A program made the position numbers and the translations under genes. Below are positions 41,383-48,674 of a DNA stretch of 64,000 nt, piece by piece. Position 1 is the first letter of the stretch. The number at the start of each line of letters is the position of its first letter. Under the pieces are notes generated by a model. It was not told the DNA's origin, did not search any database, and worked only from the letters and a program-made list of their open reading frames with translations. The DNA comes from Chloroflexota bacterium (GTDB lineage Bacteria; Chloroflexota; Dehalococcoidia; SHYB01), in NCBI GenBank assembly GCA_016875535.1, contig VGPF01000001.1, positions 1-64,000 on the forward strand, written 5' to 3'.

Positions 41383-42567
41383 ATGGACTGGCGTTTTACC
41401 CCCGAGCAGGACCGCTTCCGCGCCGAGGTCAAGGCCTTCCTCGCCTCTGCTCTTCCCAAGAGCTGGGACGGCGATAACAATAAAGACCGCGAGCTGCCCG
41501 AAGGCAAGTCCTGGACCAAAGCCTTCGTCAAGCAGCTCGTCGCCAAGGGTTGGTTCACCATGGCATGGCCTAAGGAATACGGCGGCGCCTCCCGGCCCAT
41601 CATCGAGCAGGTCATCTACAAGGAAGAGATGTCCTACCACAACGTCTCCGTCCCCACCCTGGGCGGCGCAGGCGTCTCCTGGGTCGGCCCCGCCCTCATG
41701 CAGGCCGGTACAGCCGCCCAGAAGCAGGACTTCCTGCCCCCCATCTCCAGGGGCGAAGTCTACTGGTGCACCGGCTATAGCGAGCCCAACACCGGCTCCG
41801 ACCTCGCCGCCCTGGAAACCCGCGCCGTCCGCGATGGCGACGACTATGTAGTGAACGGCTCCAAGATCTGGACCAGCTCCGCCCACCTGGCCGATTGGTG
41901 CTGGCTCGCGGTCCGCACCGACGCGAAGGCCCCCAAGCACAAAGGCATCTCCGTCCTCATGACGGATATGCGCGCCCCCGGCATCCGCGTGGAGCCCATC
42001 CACGATATCTCCGGCGGCCACCACTTCAACCAGGTCTACTTCGATGATGTCCGCGTCCCCGTCCGCAACCGCGTCGCCGAGGAGAACAAGGGCTGGTACA
42101 TCATCGCCATGGCCCTGGACTTCGAGCGCTCCGGCATCTCCGGCGCCGCCACCAACCTCCGCCGCCTGCATGACATGCGCGACTTCTTGAGCCAAGGCGT
42201 CTGGCAACGGCTGCCCCAACAGCGGAGGGACATGCTCCGCTACAAGCTCGCCGAGCGGGAGATCGAGGCGCGCGTCGGCCGCAACATGTGCTACCGCATC
42301 GGCTGGATGCAGAGCCGGGGCCTGATGCCCAACGCCGAGACCTCCATCACCAAGCTCTTCCTCTCGGAGTCCGCCCAGCGCATCTCCGCGCTCGGCATGG
42401 AGGTCTTAGGCCTGTGGTGCCAGCTCTCCCCCGGCTCAACGTCCGCGCCCCTGGGCGGCATCTTCCCCCGCCGCTACCTCTTCGATAGGTCGGCCACCAT
42501 CGCCGGCGGCACCTCGGAGGTCCAGCGCAACGTTATCGCCACCCGGGGCCTGGGGCTGCCGCGCTAG
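41383..42567 (+). CDS. Acyl-CoA dehydrogenase
   Basis: The 394 residues start at ATG 41383 with AAGGA upstream; the longer frame upstream covers the divergent promoter. MAWPKEYGGA, YSEPNTGSDLA (FAD/substrate region) and VNGSKIWTS are typical of the middle domain. The end TIAGGTSEVQRNVIATRGLG has Gly at the medium-chain catalytic Glu position, as in enzymes that carry the base on another helix. It is probably a partner of the divergent dehydrogenase. Almost the same C-terminus is found in the partial gene at 63836. Confidence 0.92.
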   Translation: MDWRFTPEQDRFRAEVKAFLASALPKSWDGDNNKDRELPEGKSWTKAFVKQLVAKGWFTMAWPKEYGGASRPIIEQVIYKEEMSYHNVSVPTLGGAGVSWVGPALMQAGTAAQKQDFLPPISRGEVYWCTGYSEPNTGSDLAALETRAVRDGDDYVVNGSKIWTSSAHLADWCWLAVRTDAKAPKHKGISVLMTDMRAPGIRVEPIHDISGGHHFNQVYFDDVRVPVRNRVAEENKGWYIIAMALDFERSGISGAATNLRRLHDMRDFLSQGVWQRLPQQRRDMLRYKLAEREIEARVGRNMCYRIGWMQSRGLMPNAETSITKLFLSESAQRISALGMEVLGLWCQLSPGSTSAPLGGIFPRRYLFDRSATIAGGTSEVQRNVIATRGLGLPR

Positions 42568-42646
42568 CCTTCCGCTAGCAGCTTGCCTCTAGCCCAGGTT
42601 CTCGTTGAATCCCCCGTGGGTGAAAAGAGCCCCGCTGGCTCTCTTC

Positions 42647-42688
42647 ACCCTCTCTCCCTCGGCGGGAGAGAACCAAAGAGAGGGGGAC
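42647..42688 (-). repeat. Dispersed palindromic repeat, family 1
   Basis: In the gap between convergent genes. ACCCTCTCTCCCTCGGCGGG, then AGAGAA and AAAGAGAGGGGGA. The core is identical to 56010-56053 and the reverse of 17757-17794. Confidence 0.8.
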
Positions 42689-42698
42689 ACTATCTTCC

Positions 42699-43532
42699 CT
42701 ACGCGCTCGCGCCCTCGACGTACTTCGGCACCGGGCAGCGCCCAAGGAAGCCGCGCCCGCCGTCCACTAGGATGTTCTGCCCGCTGATGAACTCCGCGGC
42801 GGGCGAAAGCAAGAAGGCCACCGCCCCCGCGATGTTCGCAGGGAGGCCCTTGCGCCCCAGCGGCGTCATCTTGATCGTCTCATCTATATAGTCGGGTCGC
42901 AGCGCATTGCTCTTCGTGGAGAGCGGCGTGATGATGGAGCCAGGCGAGACGCTGTTCACCCGGATGCCGTAGCGCCCCAGCTCGCCGTTCAGCGATTGAC
43001 TCAAATTGATGAGCCCCGCCTTCATGGAGCCGTACAGCGCCAGGTTCTCGTGCCCCCACATGCCGCCGATGGAGGCGATGCTGACGATGGCTCCGCCTTT
43101 CCCTTGCTTAATCATCTGGTTCGCCACCGCCCGCGTCACCAGGTAGACGGACTTGGCGTTCATCACGTAGATCGCCTCCCACTGCTCCTCCGTTGTCGCG
43201 TAGATCGGCCGCGGCCCCACGCCCGCCGTCCCGCCCACGTTGTTCGCCAGCAGGTCAACCTGCCCGAACTCCTTCACCACCTTCTGCACCATCGCCTCCA
43301 CAGAGGCCTGGCTGCGCACGTCCACGGAGACGCCGATGGCCTTCTGCCCGCGCGCCTGCGCCTCGGCCACCGTCTGCTCCCGCGTCATCTCGTTGATCTC
43401 CGCCACGGCCACATGCGCGCCTAGGTTCGTCAGCGCCTCCACGATCCCCTTGCCGATGCCCTGCCCTCCCCCGGTGACGATGGCCTTCTTGCCCGTCAGG
43501 AGATATGCCTCTGGTGTGATCATCGTAATCAT
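42699..43532 (-). CDS. Short-chain dehydrogenase/reductase
   Basis: A classical SDR of 277 residues starting at ATG 43532 (GAGG upstream; a second ATG follows three codons on). TGGGQGIGKG is the cofactor motif, NNVGG the NNAG equivalent, with catalytic Ser in IASIGG and Tyr/Lys in YGSMK. SGQNILVDGGRGF closes the fold. The Ala-Glu-Ile end of beta-2 favours NAD(H). It is the last gene of the run that begins with the thiolase-like gene at 48534, 91 bases after another SDR; the gap holds a repeat. Confidence 0.9.
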   Translation of the reverse strand: MITMITPEAYLLTGKKAIVTGGGQGIGKGIVEALTNLGAHVAVAEINEMTREQTVAEAQARGQKAIGVSVDVRSQASVEAMVQKVVKEFGQVDLLANNVGGTAGVGPRPIYATTEEQWEAIYVMNAKSVYLVTRAVANQMIKQGKGGAIVSIASIGGMWGHENLALYGSMKAGLINLSQSLNGELGRYGIRVNSVSPGSIITPLSTKSNALRPDYIDETIKMTPLGRKGLPANIAGAVAFLLSPAAEFISGQNILVDGGRGFLGRCPVPKYVEGASA

Positions 43533-43579
43533 GGGTTGCCTCGCGTAGTCTATGGTTGGTCTGTCATGAAGCTTCCGCC

Positions 43580-43616
43580 TCAGTCCCTCTTCCCTGAGGG
43601 GGAGGGGGTTAGGTCG
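43580..43616. repeat. Diverged family-1-like repeat
   Basis: CAGTCCCTCTTCCCTGAGGG followed by GGAGGGGGTTAGG. It shares the GGGGGTTAGGT tail with 55947-55986. It lies between two SDR genes. Confidence 0.5.
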
Positions 43617-43623
43617 CCTTCGC

Positions 43624-44397
43624 CTATCGGAACGGCACCGTGTAGTGGACGTTGTAGCCGGAGTCCACCCACAGCGTCTGTCCCGTGATATGCCGCGATT
43701 CGTCCGATGCCAGGAACGTCGCCGCGTAGGCGATGTCCTCCGGGTCGTTGATGCCCAGCAGGCCCTTCGTCTCGTACGATTTCCCAAAGCCGCCCTGGTC
43801 CTGGAAGCGCGCCTGGATGCGCGCCGTCTTCGTGCCGCCCGGCACGAGCAGGTTCGCCCGCACCTGCTGCGGCAGGTACTGCATCGCGATGGTGCGCATC
43901 AGCGCCTTCAGGCTCCCCTTGGCCGTCGCGTAGGCGTTGTAGTTGATCGCCCCATCCAGCGCCACGGAGGCCGTATAGAGGATGGAACCTCGCCCGTTCT
44001 TCACCATGTGCGGCAGGGCGTACTTCGTGCAGTAGAAGGAGCCGTTCAGGTTCACGTCCAGCGTCTCGTGCCAGACCTCCAGCGGCAGCTCCGCCGCGCC
44101 CACCTTCTCCACGATCGAGTACCCGGCGTTGTTGTACATGATGTCCAGCTTGCCGAAGGCGGCGACGGTCTCGTTCACCATCTTCTCCACCTCCTGCGCG
44201 TTGCGGACGTTGGTGACGAGGGCCTTCACCGTCCCAAGCGACTTCAGCTCCTTCTCCGCGTTCGCGCTCGCCTCCGGATCCTTATCCGCTATGACGACCT
44301 TCGCCCCCTCCTTCAGGAACATCTGCGCTCCGGCGAAGCCGATCCCTCGCGCGCCGCCGGTGATCACCGCCACTTTGCCTGCCAATCGTCCTGCCAT
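43624..44397 (-). CDS. Short-chain dehydrogenase/reductase
   Basis: A 257-residue classical SDR. TGGARGIGFA cofactor motif, ADKD at the end of beta-2 (NAD preference), NNAG, catalytic Ser in TASVAL and Tyr/Lys in YATAK. HITGQTLWVDSGYNVHYTVPFR ends the chain. It follows the CoA transferase at 44416 by 18 bases and so belongs to the thiolase/DUF35/CoA transferase operon, where a 3-hydroxyacyl-CoA oxidation step would be expected. Confidence 0.91.
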   Translation of the reverse strand: MAGRLAGKVAVITGGARGIGFAGAQMFLKEGAKVVIADKDPEASANAEKELKSLGTVKALVTNVRNAQEVEKMVNETVAAFGKLDIMYNNAGYSIVEKVGAAELPLEVWHETLDVNLNGSFYCTKYALPHMVKNGRGSILYTASVALDGAINYNAYATAKGSLKALMRTIAMQYLPQQVRANLLVPGGTKTARIQARFQDQGGFGKSYETKGLLGINDPEDIAYAATFLASDESRHITGQTLWVDSGYNVHYTVPFR

Positions 44398-44415
44398 CGT
44401 CTGCTCCTTCGCGGG

Positions 44416-45678
44416 TTATGCGCCCGCCTCCCATAATTCAACGACCCCTTCGCCCAACAGCCGGTCATACTCCTCGTTGGTATACCCCAGGAATCGTTTG
44501 TATACAAGCTCCGAATGTTCGCCAAGGCACGGCGCGGCCATCCGCACGCTCCCCGGCGTCGCCGAAAGCCTCGGCGCCAGCATCTCGCTGTGGTGCGGCC
44601 CTATCTCGGTGTGCGTCACCGTGCCGTAGTGCCCGCGATGGTTCAGCTGCGGGTCCTCGAAGAGCCCTTGCTGATCGTGGGCCAACCCGGCGGAGACGCC
44701 CGCCGCCTGCATCGCCGCCATCACGTCCTTCGCCTCACGCCTCGTCGTCCATTCCGCGATGAGCGCGTCCAGCGCGTCGCTATTCTTGCACCGCTCCAGC
44801 GCCGTGGCGAAGCGCCGCTCCCGCGTCCACGCCGGGTTGCCGATCACCGTGCAGAAGGCGTGCCACTCCTCTTGGGAAAAGACCCCGATGGCGATCCACC
44901 GGTCGTTCCCCTTGCAGGGGTAAGCCCCGTGGGGCGCGGCGCGCGGCAGGTCGCCCGCCATCAGCTTGTTCCCGGCCCGCGTCTGGTTGCGCCCGTTCAT
45001 CGTGTAGTCAACGATGGCGTCGCCCAGCAGATAGACGGATGTCTCGAACTGCGAAAGGTCAATATATTGCCCCTTGCCCGTTCGCGCCCGGTAGTCCAGG
45101 GCGGCGGAGAGGGCAAGCGAGCCGAACTGCGGCGATGTGGCGTCCGTGTAGACGATGCTCACGCCGCTGGGCGCGCCGTCGGGATAGCCGGTCAGGTTCG
45201 CGAAGCCCACCAGCCCCGCCAGCATCGGCCCCAGCCCGGGCAGCGAGGCCTGCGGTCCCGTCTGCCCTTGGATGGAGAGAGAGATCATGATGATGCCGGG
45301 GTTGATCTGCTTCACCGATCCGTAGTCCAGCCCCCATTTCGCCATCTGCCCCGGCGTGAAGTTCTCGATGAGCACGTCCGCCCACTCGATGAGCCGCCGC
45401 GCCGCTTTCAGGCCGGAAGGCTTGTTCAGATTCATCGTGATGCCGTACTTGTTGATATTGCAGGCGGCGAAGTAGGCGCTCTGGTTGATGGAGAACTTCC
45501 CCTTCCAGAAGGGCGGCCCCTTCCGCAGGCCGTCCACCTTGCCCATGGACTCCACCTTCACCACCGTCGCGCCGTAATCGGCGAGCCACCGTGCCGTCAT
45601 CGGCCCGGCGGCGATCCACGAGAAATCGGCGACTTTGACCCCGGCGAGCGGCCCGGCGGGCGCGCCCTGCTTGCTCAT
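44416..45678 (-). CDS. CaiB/BaiF family CoA transferase
   Basis: The 420 residues open LAGVKVADFSWIAAGPMTAR with YGATVVKVES. The nucleophile is Asp179 (VYTDATSP), 25 residues before GKGQ. LSIQGQTGPQASLPG and the final PCLGEHSELVYKRFLGY are typical. It overlaps the upstream CoA transferase by 4 bases (ATGA). That partner lacks the nucleophile, so a heterodimer with one working and one non-catalytic subunit is possible. Confidence 0.92.
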   Translation of the reverse strand: MSKQGAPAGPLAGVKVADFSWIAAGPMTARWLADYGATVVKVESMGKVDGLRKGPPFWKGKFSINQSAYFAACNINKYGITMNLNKPSGLKAARRLIEWADVLIENFTPGQMAKWGLDYGSVKQINPGIIMISLSIQGQTGPQASLPGLGPMLAGLVGFANLTGYPDGAPSGVSIVYTDATSPQFGSLALSAALDYRARTGKGQYIDLSQFETSVYLLGDAIVDYTMNGRNQTRAGNKLMAGDLPRAAPHGAYPCKGNDRWIAIGVFSQEEWHAFCTVIGNPAWTRERRFATALERCKNSDALDALIAEWTTRREAKDVMAAMQAAGVSAGLAHDQQGLFEDPQLNHRGHYGTVTHTEIGPHHSEMLAPRLSATPGSVRMAAPCLGEHSELVYKRFLGYTNEEYDRLLGEGVVELWEAGA

Positions 45679-46934
45679 GCCACACCCGCCGCGCGCAGGA
45701 CGGCCTGCTCCGCTTTGCCCAGGCCCAAGACGCCATCCAGGATCTCACCGTTGTGCTCGCCAAGCAGCGGCGGCCGTCCCTTCGCCTGCCAGGGCGATTC
45801 GGAAAAGATGAAAGGCGCGCCGATGGTCTTCACCGGCCTATCGAACGCCGGATGCTCCACCTCCACAAAGTAGCCGCGCGCCTGCAATTGCTCGTTCTTC
45901 GCGATGTCCGATGGCGTGTTCACCGGGTAGACCCACAGCCCGTGCTTCACCGCCATCTCAAAGATCTCCGCCTTCGTGTGGCGCATCTGCCAGTTGACGA
46001 AGACCTCCTCAACTCGGTGCACCTGCGCCTCCGTCGGCTCCCACTGCCCCGGCAGCGCGCCGAAGGGGCTGGCATCCAACCACTTGGGGTCCACCAGCTC
46101 CTCCGCCACGCCGTCCGCCTTCATCAGCCCCAGCAGCGGCGGAAAGGCCGTGCCGAAGATGGCGGCGTTCGCCGTGTAGCCGTCCTTGCACGGCGCCAGC
46201 GTCAGCGGCTTATAGTGCCCGAAGTTCATCCGGTCGCCCGTGCGCGCCACGTTCGTCTTGTGCATCGTCCACCAGGAGGTGATGGAGCCGGGCCCGTTGA
46301 GGCAGAACTTCACCGCCTCCTGGATGGAAAGGTCAACGCGCTGGCCCTCCCCCGTTCGCGTCCGGTGGAAGAGCGCGAAGCACGTCCCCGTCGTCGCTTG
46401 CAGATTGGATGTCAGATAGGCCTGCGGCGGCCCCATGCGCACCGGCGGCCGGGTCGGCTCGCCCAGGAGAAACATCACACCCCCCAGCGCCATCAGCACC
46501 AGGTCGCTCCACTTGTAGCCGCTGTACGGCCCCGTCTCGCCGAAGCCCGTGACGCTCGTCATCACCAGGGAGGGGTTCTCCCGCTTCAGCGTCCCGTAGT
46601 CCAGCCCCAAGCTCTCCAGCAGGCCCGGCGGCTGGCTCGTGAGAAAGACATCCGCCGTCTTGATGAGCCGCCGCGCCAGCTCACGCCCCTGGGCCTGCTG
46701 CACGTCCAGGGTGATGCTCTTCTTCCCGGCGTTGAAGACCCAAAAGGCCAGGCTCCGCTCCGGGTGCGGCTCGTCCTTGTAGAAGGGGCCGAAACCGCGG
46801 ACCGGGTCGCCCCCAGGCGCCTCGATCTTGATGACCTCCGCGCCCAGTCCCGCAAGAATCCGCCCGGTGAACTGGCCCCCTTCGCCCGCGAATTCGACGA
46901 CGCGGTAGCCCGTCAGCGGGCCCGGTCGGGTCAT
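45675..46934 (-). CDS. CaiB/BaiF family CoA transferase homologue lacking the catalytic Asp
   Basis: The 419 residues start at ATG 46934, overlapping the DUF35 gene by 4 bases. The fold markers LTGYRVVEFAGEGGQFTGR, LGAEVIKIEAPGGDP and VTGFGETGPYSGYK are clear. The nucleophile position, 25 residues before GEGQ, is Tyr173 (PQAYLTSN). The homologue at 60081 has the same Asp-to-Tyr change, so this is a subgroup trait and not random decay. Either the group has another chemistry or it needs the adjacent Asp-containing subunit. Confidence 0.9.
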   Translation of the reverse strand: MTRPGPLTGYRVVEFAGEGGQFTGRILAGLGAEVIKIEAPGGDPVRGFGPFYKDEPHPERSLAFWVFNAGKKSITLDVQQAQGRELARRLIKTADVFLTSQPPGLLESLGLDYGTLKRENPSLVMTSVTGFGETGPYSGYKWSDLVLMALGGVMFLLGEPTRPPVRMGPPQAYLTSNLQATTGTCFALFHRTRTGEGQRVDLSIQEAVKFCLNGPGSITSWWTMHKTNVARTGDRMNFGHYKPLTLAPCKDGYTANAAIFGTAFPPLLGLMKADGVAEELVDPKWLDASPFGALPGQWEPTEAQVHRVEEVFVNWQMRHTKAEIFEMAVKHGLWVYPVNTPSDIAKNEQLQARGYFVEVEHPAFDRPVKTIGAPFIFSESPWQAKGRPPLLGEHNGEILDGVLGLGKAEQAVLRAAGVA

Positions 46935-47356
46935 CGCGCGCTCTTCGCCGGGCGGAACTTCGGCAGCGTGATCTGCTCGGTGACCTTCTCGAAGACCACT
47001 TCCACCGGCATCCCGATCTTGATCTGGTCGTTGGGGCACTCCACCATGTTGCTGATCATCCTCGTCCCCTCTTCCAACTGCACCAGGATCACGTTGTACG
47101 GCACCTTGTCCTGGAAGGCCGGCAGCACCGGCGGGTGGACGATGATCCAGGAGTAGATCGTCCCCTTGCCGGAGGCCTGCACCCATGTCCACTTCATCGT
47201 GCCGCAGTGTGGACAGCCCATCGTGGGGAAGTGCCGCAGGCGGTTGCAGCCGCCGCACTTCTGGATCAGCAGCTTCCCTTGCTTCGCCGCCTCCCAGTAT
47301 TCGCGGTCCTCGTCGGACGGGACGGGAACAACAACAGGTTTCGATTGGGTCGTCAT
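46931..47356 (-). CDS. DUF35 OB-fold protein with zinc ribbon
   Basis: The 141 residues start at ATG 47356. A rubredoxin-like zinc ribbon (Cys34, Cys37, Cys48, Cys51 in CGGC and CPHC) precedes an OB-fold (GTIYSWIIVHPPVLPAF to MPVEVVFEKV). DUF35 proteins bind thiolase-like partners; in ChsH2 this domain docks Ltp2 to form the steroid side-chain aldolase. It overlaps both neighbours by 4 bases, so equimolar production with the thiolase-like protein is expected. It likely binds acyl-CoA and scaffolds its partner. Confidence 0.92.
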   Translation of the reverse strand: MTTQSKPVVVPVPSDEDREYWEAAKQGKLLIQKCGGCNRLRHFPTMGCPHCGTMKWTWVQASGKGTIYSWIIVHPPVLPAFQDKVPYNVILVQLEEGTRMISNMVECPNDQIKIGMPVEVVFEKVTEQITLPKFRPAKSAR

Positions 47357-48534
47357 GATGGCTGGCTCCCAAGGATGAAGGCGCTGGTGGGGCTGAAGTT
47401 GCCGCTGGCCACCAGCACCACTTCGGCATCCTTCACCTGGCTGGTGGAGGTCCCGCGGATCTGCCGCACCGCCTCCGTGATGAGGTTGAAGCCGTGGAGG
47501 TAGATCTCGGAAAGGCTCCCGCCGCTCGTGTTCGTCGGGATGGCGCCGTTCGGCCACTGCATATTGCCCGCCGCCACAAAATCGCCCGCCTCGCCGCGCT
47601 TGCAGAAGCCGAAGTCCTCCAGGCCGATGAGCACCCTAGGCGTGAAGGCGTCGTAGATCATCGCCGCATCCACGTCCTTGGGGCCCACGCCGGCCCGTCC
47701 GTAGATCATCTTCGCCACCGCCGCCGATTCCGTGGAGAAGAGCGATTCCTTGTAATAATTCGTCCCCGGCACCGTCATGAAGACGTTCGCGTTCCCCGTG
47801 GATAGGATGTAGGCGGGCTTCTGCTTTAGCGCCTTCGCCCGCTCCACGCTCGTCACCACGATCGCCGCTCCGCCGTCCGTCTCCAGACAGCAATCGAAGA
47901 GCCGCAGCGGCTCCGCGATCCAGCGCGCCGCCAGGTAGTCCTGCATCGTCAGCGGCTCCCGCATCAGCGCCGCGGGATTCCGCATCGCGTGGGCGCGCTC
48001 CGCCAGCGCCACGTGGCCGAAGTGCTCATACGTGATGCCGTACTCGTACATGTAGCGGCGCGCGATGACCGCCATCTCCTGCACCGCCGCGATGAGCCCG
48101 TACGGGTTGCTGAACTTCTTCCCCAGCTCCCGCACCTGCATGGACATCTTCTCCCAGGGGCGTCCGCCTTCGAACTGCCCCGGCCCGCCGGACGATTGCT
48201 TCCCGCGGTTGCGCGCGCGGAAGACCACCACGTAGTTCGCCAGGCCGCCCTTGATCGCCAGGTCCGCCATCTGCACGGCGTTCGACCCGGCATTGCCGCC
48301 CCCGGGCGCCACGGAGAAATAGCTGAGCTGCGGGATCCCGAGGTTGTAGGCCAGCTGCCACTCGGAGTTCGTGTCCAGGGAGTAGCGGACGATGCCGTCC
48401 ACATCCTTCATGGAGATGCCGGCGTCCGCCACGGCGTTCTGGATCGCCTGATAGGCGACCGCCGCCTCGCTTATCCCGATCTTTCTCGAAAAGGCCGTCT
48501 GTCCGATGCCGACGATAGCCGATTGCGCAGGCAT
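47353..48534 (-). CDS. Ltp2-like thiolase-fold protein (probable retro-aldolase subunit)
   Basis: A thiolase-superfamily protein of 393 residues, with GGAGG before its ATG. The thiolase Cys is missing (APGGGNAGSNAVQ) and the C-terminal GHP motif is replaced by SEIYLHG. Tyr294 (MIYDAFTP) and Tyr345 sit where I recall the catalytic tyrosines of Ltp2 from Thermomonospora curvata (294 and 344). With the overlapping DUF35 gene this matches the Ltp2-ChsH2 arrangement that cleaves 3-hydroxyacyl-CoA side chains. First gene of a six-gene operon with two CoA transferases and two SDRs. Confidence 0.88.
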   Translation of the reverse strand: MPAQSAIVGIGQTAFSRKIGISEAAVAYQAIQNAVADAGISMKDVDGIVRYSLDTNSEWQLAYNLGIPQLSYFSVAPGGGNAGSNAVQMADLAIKGGLANYVVVFRARNRGKQSSGGPGQFEGGRPWEKMSMQVRELGKKFSNPYGLIAAVQEMAVIARRYMYEYGITYEHFGHVALAERAHAMRNPAALMREPLTMQDYLAARWIAEPLRLFDCCLETDGGAAIVVTSVERAKALKQKPAYILSTGNANVFMTVPGTNYYKESLFSTESAAVAKMIYGRAGVGPKDVDAAMIYDAFTPRVLIGLEDFGFCKRGEAGDFVAAGNMQWPNGAIPTNTSGGSLSEIYLHGFNLITEAVRQIRGTSTSQVKDAEVVLVASGNFSPTSAFILGSQPS

Positions 48535-48572
48535 AACACCTCCGATTGGGACGCCCTCACCAGGGTGCCATA

Positions 48573-48601
48573 TTCATACTCTCCTGCGACGGGAAAGGCA
48601 A
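48573..48601 (-). promoter_or_regulatory. Promoter of the thiolase/DUF35/CoA transferase operon
   Basis: On the minus strand TTGCCT (48601-48596) and TATGAA (48578-48573) are 17 bases apart, 39 bases before the ATG at 48534. Confidence 0.55.
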
Positions 48602-48619
48602 GCCTTGCGCCCCAAAAAG

Positions 48620-48649
48620 AAGGCCCTGCGGGGTCATCCGCAGGGCCTT
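48620..48649 (-). terminator. Rho-independent terminator of the substrate-binding protein gene
   Basis: A 12-bp stem AAGGCCCTGCGG/CCGCAGGGCCTT with a 6-base loop. On the minus strand it is followed by TCTTTTTGGGG. It separates the binding protein gene from the thiolase operon. Confidence 0.85.
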
Positions 48650-48674
48650 TAGAACGCGTCGGTTCACCTGCCCG

